Notes under the pieces: generated by a model
What the model saw: the letters and a program-made list of their open reading frames with translations, nothing else
The model's database searches: none
Told to the model about the DNA's origin: nothing
In this document: positions 23,831 through 32,237 of the stretch, one piece after another
Position numbering within the stretch: position 1 is the first letter of the stretch
Layout of the letters: each line of letters opens with the position of its first letter
Position numbers and translations under genes: made by a program
NCBI GenBank assembly: GCA_937906975.1
Contig: CALCUN010000065.1
Location: forward strand, 1 to 32,372
Source of the DNA: an uncultured Bacteroidales bacterium
GTDB lineage: Bacteria > Bacteroidota > Bacteroidia > Bacteroidales > P3
DNA: 32,372 bases
Direction: 5' to 3'

Positions 23831-24499
23831 ATGAAAATAGTATTAGATTTTTTAAATCAGTTGTCAGAAAACAACAATAAAGAATGGTTTGAAGCAAATA
23901 AATCTTTCTATAAGCAGGCAAAAGAAACCTTTGAGGACTTTGCTCAAAAGTTAATAACAAATATAGAAGAGTTTGACCCAACAATAAGAAATCTAACACT
24001 AAAAGATTGTACCTATCGCATACATCGCGACCTTCGTTTCTCAAAAGATAAAACCCCTTACAAGACTCATTTTGGCGTATATGTGTGTCCGAATGGTAAA
24101 AAGTCAGGATTAGGAGGCTATTACTTTCATTTAGAATCCCAATCAAAGCAATATCTTTCTTCTCATTTGCTTGCAAGCGGTGCGGTATGTCTTCCAAACA
24201 ATATAATAAACAGTATAAGAGAAGATGTATTCTCTTTGCCTGGTGAATTTCAAAATTGCATAAACATAGCAAAGGGTTGGGAAATAGATGCTGAAAACAA
24301 AATGAAGACAGTGCCAAAACAATTCCCAAAAGATGCAATAAATGCAGAGTATTTAAAACTTAAAGACTTTATTCTTAGTAAAAAGATTGATGAGGCTTAC
24401 GTTCTTTCAGACAATCTTTTAGAAAGAGTAACACAGGAGTTTAGAAAAACTATGCAATTCAAAGAATTTATCAATAGAGCAATACAAGCTGTTGATTAA
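23831..24499 (+). CDS. DUF2461 (TIGR02453) family protein
   Basis: A 222-aa cytoplasmic protein of a widespread family of unknown function. FLNQLSENNNKEWFEANKSF, YRIHRDLRFSKDKTPYKTHF and GLGGYYFHLE are the family signatures, in the expected order. It starts 3 nt after rarA and should be part of the same unit. Its last 4 bases overlap the end of the ABC permease gene on the other strand; no terminator stem separates them. Confidence 0.88.
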   Translation: MKIVLDFLNQLSENNNKEWFEANKSFYKQAKETFEDFAQKLITNIEEFDPTIRNLTLKDCTYRIHRDLRFSKDKTPYKTHFGVYVCPNGKKSGLGGYYFHLESQSKQYLSSHLLASGAVCLPNNIINSIREDVFSLPGEFQNCINIAKGWEIDAENKMKTVPKQFPKDAINAEYLKLKDFILSKKIDEAYVLSDNLLERVTQEFRKTMQFKEFINRAIQAVD

Positions 24500-25839
24500 T
24501 TCTTATATTTCAACCATTTCCAAATCTCTGAATAACTTATCTTTTTGCCATACATAAGTATTCCTGTGCGATAGATTTTTGCCGCTACCATAATACTTAG
24601 TATGATAAAGATTATCATTAATCCGCACGACAATCCTATTTCCCACACAGGGACTCCAAACGGTATTCTCACCATCATAGCAATCGGAGCAGTGAAAGGA
24701 ATTATCGAAAGCCAAAAAGCAATATCGCTTGTAGGATTATCCATCAAGATAGGTAAGCAAATAATTGCCAATATTAAAGGCACTGTTACAGGAAGCGAGA
24801 ATTGACTTCCATCGGTATCAACATCTAAAAGCGAACCAATAGCCCCAAAAAGTGAAGCATAGAGTAAAAATCCCATAATGAAGAAAAAGACAAACATACC
24901 TACCATTAAAGGAATATTTATCGCAAAAAGACCTTGTATTAGCTCAGAGGCTTGAGGCATTTGTGTGGCATTGATTTGATCCACCGTTACAATTCTTTGG
25001 TCAATGTTTACAATTTGTTCTTGTTGAGGGGAAAACATTTCAGGAGATGCAACTTGTGCAAAACTTATTATTCCAAAAATTATCACAATCCATAGAGCAA
25101 TCTGAGTTAATCCCACAAGAGCAATAGCAATTATCTTTCCGAGCAAAAGTTGTATGGGTTTAACGCTTGAAACCAAGATTTCAACAACCCTATTCATCTT
25201 TTCATCAGAAACACTCTTCATTACCTGCGTACCAAACAAAAAGATAAAGAAATAGATTAAAAAACCTGCAATAGCACCCAAAGCACTCTTGATTTCGTTG
25301 TAAGAGTCTTGACCAGAAACAATGTTTTTTGTGTAAAAATCTATTGTAGGATTGTTTACCCATGCGATTTGTTTTTCATTCATTCCGTAATCTAAACGAA
25401 GAATGTTGTTTTTTAAAATATTTGTTAATTGATTTTTAACCTCTTCTTGTAAACTTCCTGGAATTTCTGTTTCGTTATAATACATAAATCCTTTGATAGG
25501 AGGAGTGTCGTTAGTCTTTACAATCTCCAAAACCCCATCAATAGCATTTTCTTTCAATATGCTTTGAGCCGCTTCAATGTCGTCTAAATACTCAAACTTG
25601 ATTTTGTCGCTACTTTTAAAGTTGTTTCTAAACAAATATACGCTATCGTTTTGGCTAACGCTAAGAGTTTGATCAACAACCAATATGTTTAATCTTTCTT
25701 CCTCAATATTGGATAAGATAAAGGGTAGAAAAATCAATAAACTCATTAAAATAGGTCCGAGAATAGTCATTACAAGAAAGGATTTCTTGCTAACTCTGTT
25801 AAGATATTCTCTTTTTATTATTATTTTTATTTTATTCAT
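24496..25839 (-). CDS. ABC-2 type exporter permease (NatB-like)
   Basis: A 447-aa inner-membrane protein. MNKIKIIIKREYLNRVSKKSF is a classic cytoplasmic start before TM1 (about 22-43), then a large extracytoplasmic domain (about 45-180) and five further helices between about 185 and 430, with MKSVSDEKMNRVVEILVSSVKP as the conserved coupling segment facing the ATPase. This is the plan of NatB-like sodium or drug exporters. The ATG overlaps the end of the ATPase gene by 8 nt. The exported substrate is not evident. Confidence 0.9.
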   Translation of the reverse strand: MNKIKIIIKREYLNRVSKKSFLVMTILGPILMSLLIFLPFILSNIEEERLNILVVDQTLSVSQNDSVYLFRNNFKSSDKIKFEYLDDIEAAQSILKENAIDGVLEIVKTNDTPPIKGFMYYNETEIPGSLQEEVKNQLTNILKNNILRLDYGMNEKQIAWVNNPTIDFYTKNIVSGQDSYNEIKSALGAIAGFLIYFFIFLFGTQVMKSVSDEKMNRVVEILVSSVKPIQLLLGKIIAIALVGLTQIALWIVIIFGIISFAQVASPEMFSPQQEQIVNIDQRIVTVDQINATQMPQASELIQGLFAINIPLMVGMFVFFFIMGFLLYASLFGAIGSLLDVDTDGSQFSLPVTVPLILAIICLPILMDNPTSDIAFWLSIIPFTAPIAMMVRIPFGVPVWEIGLSCGLMIIFIILSIMVAAKIYRTGILMYGKKISYSEIWKWLKYKN

Positions 25840-26743
25840 TGTTTCTAACTGTTTCTATAAATATGTTATTCATTGAAGGAAGTATCTCTCTGTAAGAAAG
25901 AATGTTAGTATGTTTTAGAATGTGTGATAGTAAATCGGCATTTTTTCCTTGCTCAATGGAGAATTTCAACACAGATTTGTCTTTATCTATGCGTGAATTT
26001 AAGAGTGAGCAACCCTCAATTAACAAATTATCGGTCTTTTCTTGATAAGGAATGATGATTTCAAATTGATTTTGTTTGAATCTTTCCTTTATCTCATAGA
26101 CATTTCCCTCTAAAATTTTCTTAGATTTGTTGATAAGAGCAATAGAGTCGCAAATCTCCTCCACACTCTCCATATTGTGAGTGGAAAATATGATTGTTGC
26201 ACCCTTATCTCTAAGATTTAAGATTTCATTCTTTAAAAGATTGGCATTCAAAGGGTCAAAACCACTGAAGGGTTCGTCAAAAATCAATAGTTTTGGCTCG
26301 TGAAGAATTGTTGTTATGAATTGCACCTTTTGAGCCATTCCTTTTGATAATTCTTCTACGCGTTTGTTCCACCAACTGCTTATTTCAAACTTGTCAAACC
26401 AATATTCTAATCGTTTTTTTGCCTCATTTTTCGATAAACCCTTTAATTCAGCAAGGTAAATTGCTTGCTGTCCAACCTTCATTTTCTTATATAATCCTCT
26501 TTCTTCGGGTAAATATCCAATGAATCTTATGTCGTCTCGTTTCAATTTGTTGCCCAAAAACAAAATTTCTCCCTCATCGGGAGCTGTTATTTGGTTTATC
26601 ATTCTAATTAGCGTGGTTTTTCCTGCTCCATTCGGACCAAGTAAACCAAAAATTTCGCCTTCTTTTATGCTTATTGAGACTTTATCTAATACTTTGTGAG
26701 AAGAATATGACTTACTTACGTCAATGGTTTCTAATATACGCAT
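25832..26743 (-). CDS. ABC transporter ATP-binding protein (NatA-like)
   Basis: A 303-aa protein: Walker A GLLGPNGAGKTTL (34-46), Q-loop at MINQIT, signature VEELSKGMAQKVQF, Walker B LLIFDEPFSGFDP and the switch His in IIFSTHNM. A C-terminal domain of about 90 residues follows, as in NatA and other ABC-2 partners. It works with the permease encoded next. Upstream of the ATG lie CTAAGAAAAAAA-type repeats (26757-26815) and no clear TAnnTTTG element. Confidence 0.94.
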   Translation of the reverse strand: MRILETIDVSKSYSSHKVLDKVSISIKEGEIFGLLGPNGAGKTTLIRMINQITAPDEGEILFLGNKLKRDDIRFIGYLPEERGLYKKMKVGQQAIYLAELKGLSKNEAKKRLEYWFDKFEISSWWNKRVEELSKGMAQKVQFITTILHEPKLLIFDEPFSGFDPLNANLLKNEILNLRDKGATIIFSTHNMESVEEICDSIALINKSKKILEGNVYEIKERFKQNQFEIIIPYQEKTDNLLIEGCSLLNSRIDKDKSVLKFSIEQGKNADLLSHILKHTNILSYREILPSMNNIFIETVRNNE

Positions 26744-26756
26744 ATAATTTTCTATC

Positions 26757-26815
26757 TCTTAGGAAAAAAAATTTTTTTCTTAGCTTTATTTTAATAAGTC
26801 AAAGAAAAAAAACGC
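26757..26815 (-). repeat. A-tract repeats before the ABC operon
   Basis: Read on the minus strand this stretch has TCAAAG-like TTTGACTT, then AAAATAAAGCTAAGAAAAAA and a second decayed CCTAAGAG unit close to the start codon at 26743. The CTAAGAAAAAA core is shared with 16641-16703. Confidence 0.45.
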
Positions 26816-26819
26816 AAAA

Positions 26820-27548
26820 TTAATCTTTAATACATCTTATGCTTCGGCCAAAAGCTCTAAAACCGTATGTTGTGATGTTAGGAACAAGGTCGTCTCTGTT
26901 GAAATCAATACAAGATGAAGTGCCTCTTGCAATTGTATTTGCAGCCCAATAATATCCTCTTGTACCTATGTGAATGAAATGACCTGTATAAGCATTTCTA
27001 AGTCCAGCAGCAGGAAGCAGTAGTTGTCCTTCCGCAACGCTTAGATAATAATAACCATCTTCTGTGATTTTTACTTCAAATCCTAAACTCAATAACGCTC
27101 TCCATTCCTCTGAGGTTGGGAGTCTGTATCCGCAAGGACAAGGATTTGTCAATCCGCCTTCTTTTGACCAAAGGTCTTCATCGGAATTTATCATCCAATC
27201 GTTGGATTTTTTTTCATCAACAATGAATTTGCTGTGTCCTACTTGAAAATTGTTTGCTAAAACCAAGGTTGTGTCAGATAATCTTTTTTCGTGTCCATCT
27301 GTTGCACGTCCCCATTGATATAAATCTCCCCAAGAGTCTGCTGAATTAACATCTGAGGATAACGCACCAAGGTTTCTGTCTAAGAAAATAAGTTCTCCAA
27401 CCGATGTTTTAATAGGAGGGAGTTCATAGTAAGAGAATTTACCTTCCTCTGTTACGATAGGCTTTGAGAATTGTGAGTCGTAATTTTGTGCAATCACACA
27501 AGAAAAACACAACAATAATGATGTAAAAAACGTTATAAACTTATACAT
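26820..27548 (-). CDS. Secreted FISUMP-domain protein
   Basis: A 242-aa exported protein with signal MYKFITFFTSLLLCFSCVIAQ (cleavage after about Ala20; a lipoprotein reading at Cys17 is less likely). The rest is one Fibrobacter succinogenes major paralogous (FISUMP) domain: IFLDRNLGA, WGDLYQWGRATDG, CPCGYRLPTSEEWRALL, LLLPAAGLRN, GYYWAANT and a late SIRCIKD. These domains are common at the surface of Bacteroidota and have a lectin-like fold in some relatives; their role is unknown. It is a single gene, with a TAnnTTTG element upstream. Confidence 0.88.
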   Translation of the reverse strand: MYKFITFFTSLLLCFSCVIAQNYDSQFSKPIVTEEGKFSYYELPPIKTSVGELIFLDRNLGALSSDVNSADSWGDLYQWGRATDGHEKRLSDTTLVLANNFQVGHSKFIVDEKKSNDWMINSDEDLWSKEGGLTNPCPCGYRLPTSEEWRALLSLGFEVKITEDGYYYLSVAEGQLLLPAAGLRNAYTGHFIHIGTRGYYWAANTIARGTSSCIDFNRDDLVPNITTYGFRAFGRSIRCIKD

Positions 27549-27575
27549 TTCAATCTTGTATTAAAAAAAACGTTG

Positions 27576-27583
27576 CAAAGTTA
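27576..27583 (-). promoter_or_regulatory. -7 element of the FISUMP gene
   Basis: TAACTTTG on the minus strand, 28 bp before the ATG at 27548; no exact -33 TTTG. Confidence 0.5.
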
Positions 27584-27665
27584 GCTTTTTTTTACAAAAA
27601 AATGTAATAATTGTAGAGATAAAATGTCTAAATGATAGTAAAAATTAAAAAAAGGAGATAAAAAG

Positions 27666-28025
27666 ATGAAAAAATTAGTAGTATTAATCGCTGCATTAAC
27701 ATTTGCAGGCGTAACAATGGCACAAGAGCCAGTTAAAAAAGCAGAAGTAAAGAAAGAAACAACACACAAATGTTGTGAAGACAAAAAAGCAGCAGCTGCA
27801 CACAAATGTACAGGAGAACACAAACATGATGCAAACCATAAATGCACAGGAGAGCACAAACACGATGCTGCTCACAAATGTTCAGGAACATGTAAAGGTG
27901 CTAAAAAAGATGGTAAACAAGTAAAAGCAGTTAATGCAAAAAAATGCTGCACTGACAAAAAAGCAGAAGCTCACAAGTGCACAGGAAAATGTGATCACCA
28001 CAAAAAAGCAGAAGTAAAGAAATAA
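27666..28025 (+). CDS. His/Cys-rich periplasmic metal-binding repeat protein
   Basis: A 119-aa exported protein: signal MKKLVVLIAALTFAGVTMAQ, then a Lys-rich region with repeated HKCTGEHKHDA-type units (three copies near 46-80) and further CC and CxxxC pairs (HKCCEDKK, KKCCTDKK, HKCTGKCDHH). No globular domain is seen. Such sequence binds soft or transition metals (Cu, Zn, Ni, Cd) and suits buffering in the periplasm. It has a good GGAGA ribosome site but no TAnnTTTG, so it may use another sigma factor, such as the one encoded next. It ends in a strong terminator at 28041-28080. Metal type is not shown by the sequence. Confidence 0.85.
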   Translation: MKKLVVLIAALTFAGVTMAQEPVKKAEVKKETTHKCCEDKKAAAAHKCTGEHKHDANHKCTGEHKHDAAHKCSGTCKGAKKDGKQVKAVNAKKCCTDKKAEAHKCTGKCDHHKKAEVKK

Positions 28026-28040
28026 TAAATTCTGTAAATT

Positions 28041-28080
28041 AGTAGAGGCGAGTTTATAACTTGCTTCTACTTTTGTTTTT
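28041..28080 (+). terminator. Strong terminator between the metal-binding gene and the ECF sigma gene
   Basis: A 14-bp stem with two wobble pairs: AGTAGAGGCGAGTT (28041-28054) with 28058-28071, loop TAT, then TTTTGTTTTT. The sigma gene ATG follows on the next base (28081). TACTTTTG at 28068-28075 also fits the -7 consensus. Confidence 0.85.
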
Positions 28081-28635
28081 ATGACTGAAAAGCAAATTGT
28101 TTCAAGGATAGCAGAAGGAGACGAAGAAGCCTTTGAGATTTTGTTTAATGAATATCATTTAAAAATCTTAAATCTCTCTTATGCAATGTTGCATGATAGA
28201 GATGAGGCTGAGGACTTGACACAAGAGGTCTTTTTAGAGGTTTATCGTTCTATCGGTAAGTTTCAATACAAGTCGCAACTTTCTACTTGGATATATAGAA
28301 TAGCGGTAAACAAAACGATAAATCAAATTAAAAAAAATAAGCTAAGGCGATTTTTCTCTATGGACAATAGTGAGGTTTTAAAGGCAAGCTCTTTTGAACA
28401 CTCAGATTGGACATTGAAAGACAAACAATACAACGACTATCTACATAAAGCCTTAGACAGACTACCAACAAAACAAAAGCAAGCATTTATTCTCTTTACT
28501 TATGACCAATTGCCACAAAAGGAAATAGCAGAAATTATGAATTGTTCTTTGCAATCGGTGGAGGTGCTTGTATTTAGAGCGAGAAAATCAATTCAAAAAT
28601 ATATAGAAACAATAGATAAAGAAATTTTTAAATAA
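28081..28635 (+). CDS. ECF-type RNA polymerase sigma factor
   Basis: A 184-aa sigma-70 family protein with region 2 (about 8-75: EAFEILFNEYHLKILNLSYAM split by length, RDEAEDLTQEVFLEVYRSIGKF) and region 4 (about 118-170: LPTKQKQAFILFTYDQLPQKEIAEIM, SLQSVEVLVFRARKSI). No region 3, as in ECF factors. The next two genes fit an anti-sigma factor and a periplasmic sensor. The ATG follows a U-tract immediately; if TACTTTTG is its promoter, the mRNA would have almost no leader. It probably controls its own operon and perhaps the metal-binding gene. Confidence 0.92.
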   Translation: MTEKQIVSRIAEGDEEAFEILFNEYHLKILNLSYAMLHDRDEAEDLTQEVFLEVYRSIGKFQYKSQLSTWIYRIAVNKTINQIKKNKLRRFFSMDNSEVLKASSFEHSDWTLKDKQYNDYLHKALDRLPTKQKQAFILFTYDQLPQKEIAEIMNCSLQSVEVLVFRARKSIQKYIETIDKEIFK

Positions 28636-28644
28636 AAAGAGGAT

Positions 28645-28935
28645 ATGAAAATAGAAGATTTGATAGAAAAAGATAAACAAAAACAAGTCAATCCTTTTGC
28701 TTTTACGCGTTTGCAGGCTCGTTTGAATGAAAAAAATAAGACAAGTAATTTTCTCTTGCTTCATAGCTTGCAGATTTTAAGTATATTGCTTGTGTTTGCT
28801 TTTTCAATTAATTCTTTTTATCAAGTAAATAAAGAAGAAGAATTGTCTGTTCAAAAAGAATCTTTTGAGCAGTTTGCAGAAGAGAATTGTTTTGATATAT
28901 TAGTTAATTATTATCCTACAATTTTATTTGAGTAG
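28645..28935 (+). CDS. Small single-pass membrane protein, probable anti-sigma factor
   Basis: A 96-aa protein with a charged cytoplasmic N-terminus (about 1-34, KIEDLIEKDKQKQVNPFAFTRLQARLNE split by length), one membrane helix at about 36-58, and an acidic outer tail. It matches the size and layout of CnrY-type anti-sigma factors, which hold the sigma factor through the short N-terminal helix. It lies 9 nt after the sigma gene and just before the sensor gene. No conserved domain is visible, so the call rests on context and topology. Confidence 0.65.
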   Translation: MKIEDLIEKDKQKQVNPFAFTRLQARLNEKNKTSNFLLLHSLQILSILLVFAFSINSFYQVNKEEELSVQKESFEQFAEENCFDILVNYYPTILFE

Positions 28936-28939
28936 TAAA

Positions 28940-29410
28940 ATGAATAAGAAGTTCTTAATTATAGAGGTTGTAATATTGTTAGCTTTAACTGCTGTTAATA
29001 TCTATTTAACTCTTGATAGAAAAGAGCCAAATAAGTGTATGCAGTCTTGTTGTGTGGATACGGAGTGTTATTTGAGTAATGCGATTTCTTTAACCGAAGC
29101 TCAAAAACAGCAATATCAAAAGATAAAAGAAAAATATCAAGATAAGGCGATGTATATTGCCGATAGCCTACACGTTACACAAGAGTATCTTATGGAGAAT
29201 TTAAAGAAAGATTCTCAAGATATGGAAAAGATTAGAGAAATAGAGGAGAAGATTGCAAAATATCAAACAGACCTTTTACATATTTCGGTCAATCAATACA
29301 GAGAAATAAGAACTATATTAACTCCTTCACAAATTCCTGCTTTGGATAAGTTGTTTACTCAAATTTTTGTGTGTCGTCCAACTTGTAAAACACACACTCA
29401 CATTCATTAA
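28940..29410 (+). CDS. CnrX/CpxP-like periplasmic metal-sensor protein
   Basis: A 156-aa protein with one N-terminal membrane helix (FLIIEVVILLALTAVNIYL) and a periplasmic four-helix-like part rich in Gln, Lys and Glu (LTEAQKQQYQKIKEKYQ, LTPSQIPALDKLF) as in the heavy-metal resistance/CpxP group. Cysteine pairs follow the membrane (CMQSCCVDTEC), and the C-terminus CRPTCKTHTHIH is a likely metal site. A TTG at 28928 in frame was rejected in favour of ATG 28940. With the two genes before it, it resembles the CnrYXH type of switch, in which metal on the sensor frees the sigma factor. The last 4 bases overlap the end of the opposing outer-membrane gene. Confidence 0.75.
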   Translation: MNKKFLIIEVVILLALTAVNIYLTLDRKEPNKCMQSCCVDTECYLSNAISLTEAQKQQYQKIKEKYQDKAMYIADSLHVTQEYLMENLKKDSQDMEKIREIEEKIAKYQTDLLHISVNQYREIRTILTPSQIPALDKLFTQIFVCRPTCKTHTHIH

Positions 29411-30603
29411 TTAAACTTCTTGATAAGGAAAGACGGCTCTAAATTTAGCACAACGCCAACCGAAAACGAGAAGAAACCATCTCTTATAACTTTTTCTGAA
29501 AATTCAGGATTGTCTGCTGAATAATCTGGAAGCAATACATCGCCTGTGATTTTGTTTTGTCGCCACAATTGACAATAAAACTTAGCATTACAATTCTTTC
29601 CTATGTTGTAATCATAGTCAATCTTTGCATAGAATTGATTTGCTCTGTCAAATACCAATCCGGGTGTGTTGGTTGAAAAATTACAAAAGTGTTGGCTTCC
29701 TAAAATTGAAATAAAATCCTCACTATCAAAGAAAGCAATTTTAAAATTCACCTTCTTCATTTTAGCTCCTACGTAATAAAATTGTGCAAATCCGTCTTTG
29801 AAAGGCATTATGTTGCCTGTTAGTTGTTTATATTTTAGATAATCTGCTCCAAAATAAAGATTAAGCTTTTCTGATAATTTGACATTGCTTTTCAATCCAA
29901 GGCAAGCATTCACCCAAGAATGAACTTTTGATTCTATTTGTAGGTTTTCTCCTCCTAAATGCTGAACAATAGCGTTTAGAGGTAAAGAAAGTTCAAGTTT
30001 TTCTTTGTTGATAATTTTGGTTTCCGTTGTAAGACCTAAGCAAAATGTTTCGTTGTGTTTGTCATTCTCAAAGATGAAAGTCTGCCAATCAAGCCATAAA
30101 TCAGCCTTAAACCAATTGTAATTTGCCTTTATTTGCAAACCCATTTCAGGATCGCCACTAAAAGTGTTTTCTATATTATATAATGGTTCAATCAATAGGT
30201 GGCAATCTCTATAATCAATATTACCAAAGCTAAACTTTATGTTTTGATTTATAAGCCAAGTAGTTCTGAAAAACGGTACAAGATGTACTCCGCTCTGATG
30301 CTGACTTCCAGCCCAATTAGGCAGGTTGCTATAAACAATATTAGGGTATTTGCTCGCACCCCAAAAATGCAAAAGACTTACTCCGCCTTCTATTGAAATT
30401 TTTTCGTTTAAGGTATAGGAAATTGTAGGAGTAAGGCGAAAGCCTGGCAGTGTGTAGCCAGAAACTCTTTCGCCTTTATATTCGTTGTTTACAAAAAAAT
30501 TATAATTGTAAAGATTAAATCTTAATTCATTAGGAGATAGTTGAGCAAAGCAAAGATTGCTCCACAAAACTATTAGAAAACAAAAAATATGTCTTCGTTT
30601 CAT
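29407..30603 (-). CDS. Outer-membrane beta-barrel protein, function unknown
   Basis: A 398-aa exported protein with signal MKRRHIFCFLIVLWSNLCFAQ. The mature part is a run of alternating hydrophobic strands with aromatic girdles (for example FKADLWLDWQTFIF, NLYFGADYLKYKQL, FYVGAKMKK-like YYVGAKMKKVNF), typical of an outer-membrane barrel of 14-18 strands. It ends VLNLEPSFLIKKFN rather than in a clean Phe. It is the second gene after a lipoprotein-like exported gene (2-nt gap). No substrate can be named. Confidence 0.75.
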   Translation of the reverse strand: MKRRHIFCFLIVLWSNLCFAQLSPNELRFNLYNYNFFVNNEYKGERVSGYTLPGFRLTPTISYTLNEKISIEGGVSLLHFWGASKYPNIVYSNLPNWAGSQHQSGVHLVPFFRTTWLINQNIKFSFGNIDYRDCHLLIEPLYNIENTFSGDPEMGLQIKANYNWFKADLWLDWQTFIFENDKHNETFCLGLTTETKIINKEKLELSLPLNAIVQHLGGENLQIESKVHSWVNACLGLKSNVKLSEKLNLYFGADYLKYKQLTGNIMPFKDGFAQFYYVGAKMKKVNFKIAFFDSEDFISILGSQHFCNFSTNTPGLVFDRANQFYAKIDYDYNIGKNCNAKFYCQLWRQNKITGDVLLPDYSADNPEFSEKVIRDGFFSFSVGVVLNLEPSFLIKKFN

Positions 30604-30605
30604 TT

Positions 30606-31424
30606 TTAGTTAGAAGAAGCGGCTGCTTTTTTATTCTTTTTCTTGAAAATTGAAAATCTCTTTTTAGAAGACTCTTTCTTAACTTTCTTCTCTGCTTTCT
30701 TATCTTTCTTTTCTACTTTCGCTTTTTTCTTTTCTGTTTTAACCTTTTGCTTATCTGCTTTTGCTTTCTCTTTTTCTAATTTTGCTTTTTCCTTATCTGC
30801 TTTCGCCTTTTCTTGCTCAGCTTCTGCCTTTTTAGCATCTTCTTTCATTTGATCTGATTCATACCAATCCTTTGGAGTGAAATCATCTTCCATAATCACA
30901 ATGTTAGGCTCGGTTAAAGGCTTTTCAATCTCTATTGAATTTAATATTTCCTTTATTAAAGCATTTGCTTCTGGGTTATCTTCGCTATAAAACTCAATAG
31001 TATATGTATAACCCTCATCAACCAATCCATAAACTCCACCAATAGAGGCCTCTGTCAAGTGAGTATTTGTAAAAGACAATAACTTGGCTTTCTTATTGTC
31101 AAACTTCACGTCCTTAACTTGGTCAATCAACATATATTCAAAACCCTCTCTTTCACTTCTCTTAGAAGCAATAGAGGTAAGTCTTGTAACAGGTTCAATA
31201 ACTCGTTTAGTGCAATTGATTTCTACGAACTTTATGCCATTTTCTTCCTTAGCTCTAACTCCAAAATCACCCAATTTCTTACCAGTCTTTGAAGCTATCC
31301 AACCATTTGGAATACCAAAAGTAACATTTTCCTCAGTAATTTTATTCAACTCAGTTTTTTGAGCATTAACTCCAAAATAACAGCCAATCAAAAGGCATAA
31401 AAAAACAACTAATTTTCTATTCAT
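30606..31424 (-). CDS. Exported protein with Lys/Ala/Glu-rich C-terminal tail
   Basis: A 272-aa protein from ATG 31424 with signal MNRKLVVFLCLLIGCYFGVNAQ. Residues about 25-165 form a compact domain (VTFGIPNGWIASKTGKKLG, TYTIEFYSEDNPEANALIKEIL split by length) of no family I can name. From about 180 to the end the sequence is almost entirely Lys, Ala and Glu in KAKxEK repeats, then KKRFSIFKKKNKKAAASSN: a long, highly positive, probably helical arm that could lie against peptidoglycan, LPS or nucleic acid. The start at 31538 was rejected because it lacks a signal and overlaps yebC and its promoter. Confidence 0.75.
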   Translation of the reverse strand: MNRKLVVFLCLLIGCYFGVNAQKTELNKITEENVTFGIPNGWIASKTGKKLGDFGVRAKEENGIKFVEINCTKRVIEPVTRLTSIASKRSEREGFEYMLIDQVKDVKFDNKKAKLLSFTNTHLTEASIGGVYGLVDEGYTYTIEFYSEDNPEANALIKEILNSIEIEKPLTEPNIVIMEDDFTPKDWYESDQMKEDAKKAEAEQEKAKADKEKAKLEKEKAKADKQKVKTEKKKAKVEKKDKKAEKKVKKESSKKRFSIFKKKNKKAAASSN

Positions 31425-31449
31425 AATTCTATAAAATAACTTTAAAGTG

Positions 31450-31482
31450 CAAAAATAATGAAAATATTTGTAATTTTGCAAA
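31450..31482 (-). promoter_or_regulatory. Promoter of the Lys-rich protein/barrel operon
   Basis: On the minus strand TTTG (31482-31479), a 21-bp spacer and TATTTTTG (31457-31450), 26 bp before ATG 31424. Confidence 0.65.
31471..31478 (+). promoter_or_regulatory. -7 element of yebC, overlapping the divergent promoter
   Basis: TAATTTTG lies 30 bp before ATG 31508. It sits within the minus-strand promoter, so the two may exclude each other. Confidence 0.55.
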
Positions 31483-31507
31483 AGGAAACAATTAAATATA
31501 CAAAATA

Positions 31508-32218
31508 ATGGGAAGAGCTTTTGAATATCGTAAAGCACGTAAGTTAAAACGTTGGGGAAATATGGCGAGAGTATTCACTCGTCTTGGAAAAGAAATAGAA
31601 ATGGCGGTAAAAGCAGGAGGAGCAGACCCATCAGCCAATTCTCGTCTAAGACTATTGATACAAACTGCCAGAACAGAAAACATGCCGAAAGAAAATGTTG
31701 AAAGAGCTATAAAAAGAGCAATTTCAAAAGATACGGCAGACTACAAAGAAGTAGTATATGAAGGATATGCAGCACACGGAGTAGCAGTAGTTGTAGAAAC
31801 CGCAACCGACAATCCAACAAGAACAGTAGCAAACGTAAGAGCAGCATTCAACCGTTGCAACGGCTCACTTGGAACAAGTGGAATGACAGATTTCTTGTTT
31901 GAAAGAAAATGTAACTTCAAAGTAGCAATGAAAGAAGGCATTGACTTAGAAGAATTAGAATTAGAATTAATCGACTACGGAGTAGAAGAATGCTTTGCAG
32001 ACGAAGGAGAAATATTCATCTATGCCGACTTTGCTTCATTTGGACCAATTCAAAAATACTTAGAAGAAAACGAATTTGAAATCAAAACCTTCAAATTTGA
32101 ACGTATTCCAAACGATCTAAAAGAACTAAACGAAGAACAACAACAAGAAGTAGAAAAACTAATTGCAAAATTAGAAGACGATGATGACGTTGTAAACGTT
32201 TTCCATAATATGAAGTAA
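31508..32218 (+). CDS. yebC: YebC/PmpR-family protein
   Basis: A 236-aa cytoplasmic protein. MGRAFEYRKARKLKRWGNMA is the Bacteroidota form of the AGHSKWxNIKHRK start; KAGGADPSANSRLRLLIQTA, NMPKENVERAIKRA and EGYAAHGVAVVVETATDNPTR-type motifs follow. The family includes transcription regulators and proteins shown to ease ribosome stalling on proline stretches. Length is normal (about 240 aa). Single-gene unit with promoter and terminator. Confidence 0.94.
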   Translation: MGRAFEYRKARKLKRWGNMARVFTRLGKEIEMAVKAGGADPSANSRLRLLIQTARTENMPKENVERAIKRAISKDTADYKEVVYEGYAAHGVAVVVETATDNPTRTVANVRAAFNRCNGSLGTSGMTDFLFERKCNFKVAMKEGIDLEELELELIDYGVEECFADEGEIFIYADFASFGPIQKYLEENEFEIKTFKFERIPNDLKELNEEQQQEVEKLIAKLEDDDDVVNVFHNMK

Positions 32219-32237
32219 AAATCATAACACATATCAT

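Noticed and set aside
23715..24338. 207-aa open frame on the minus strand
   Set aside because: It is antisense to the ends of rarA and DUF2461, both well-supported genes, and shows no domain.
27581..27859. Minus-strand frame with repeated Cys/His-like segments
   Set aside because: It is the antisense shadow of the His/Cys repeats of the metal-binding gene.
31424..31538. Start of the Lys-rich exported protein at 31538
   Set aside because: The extra 38 residues overlap the yebC start and contain the promoter; the signal peptide begins at 31424.
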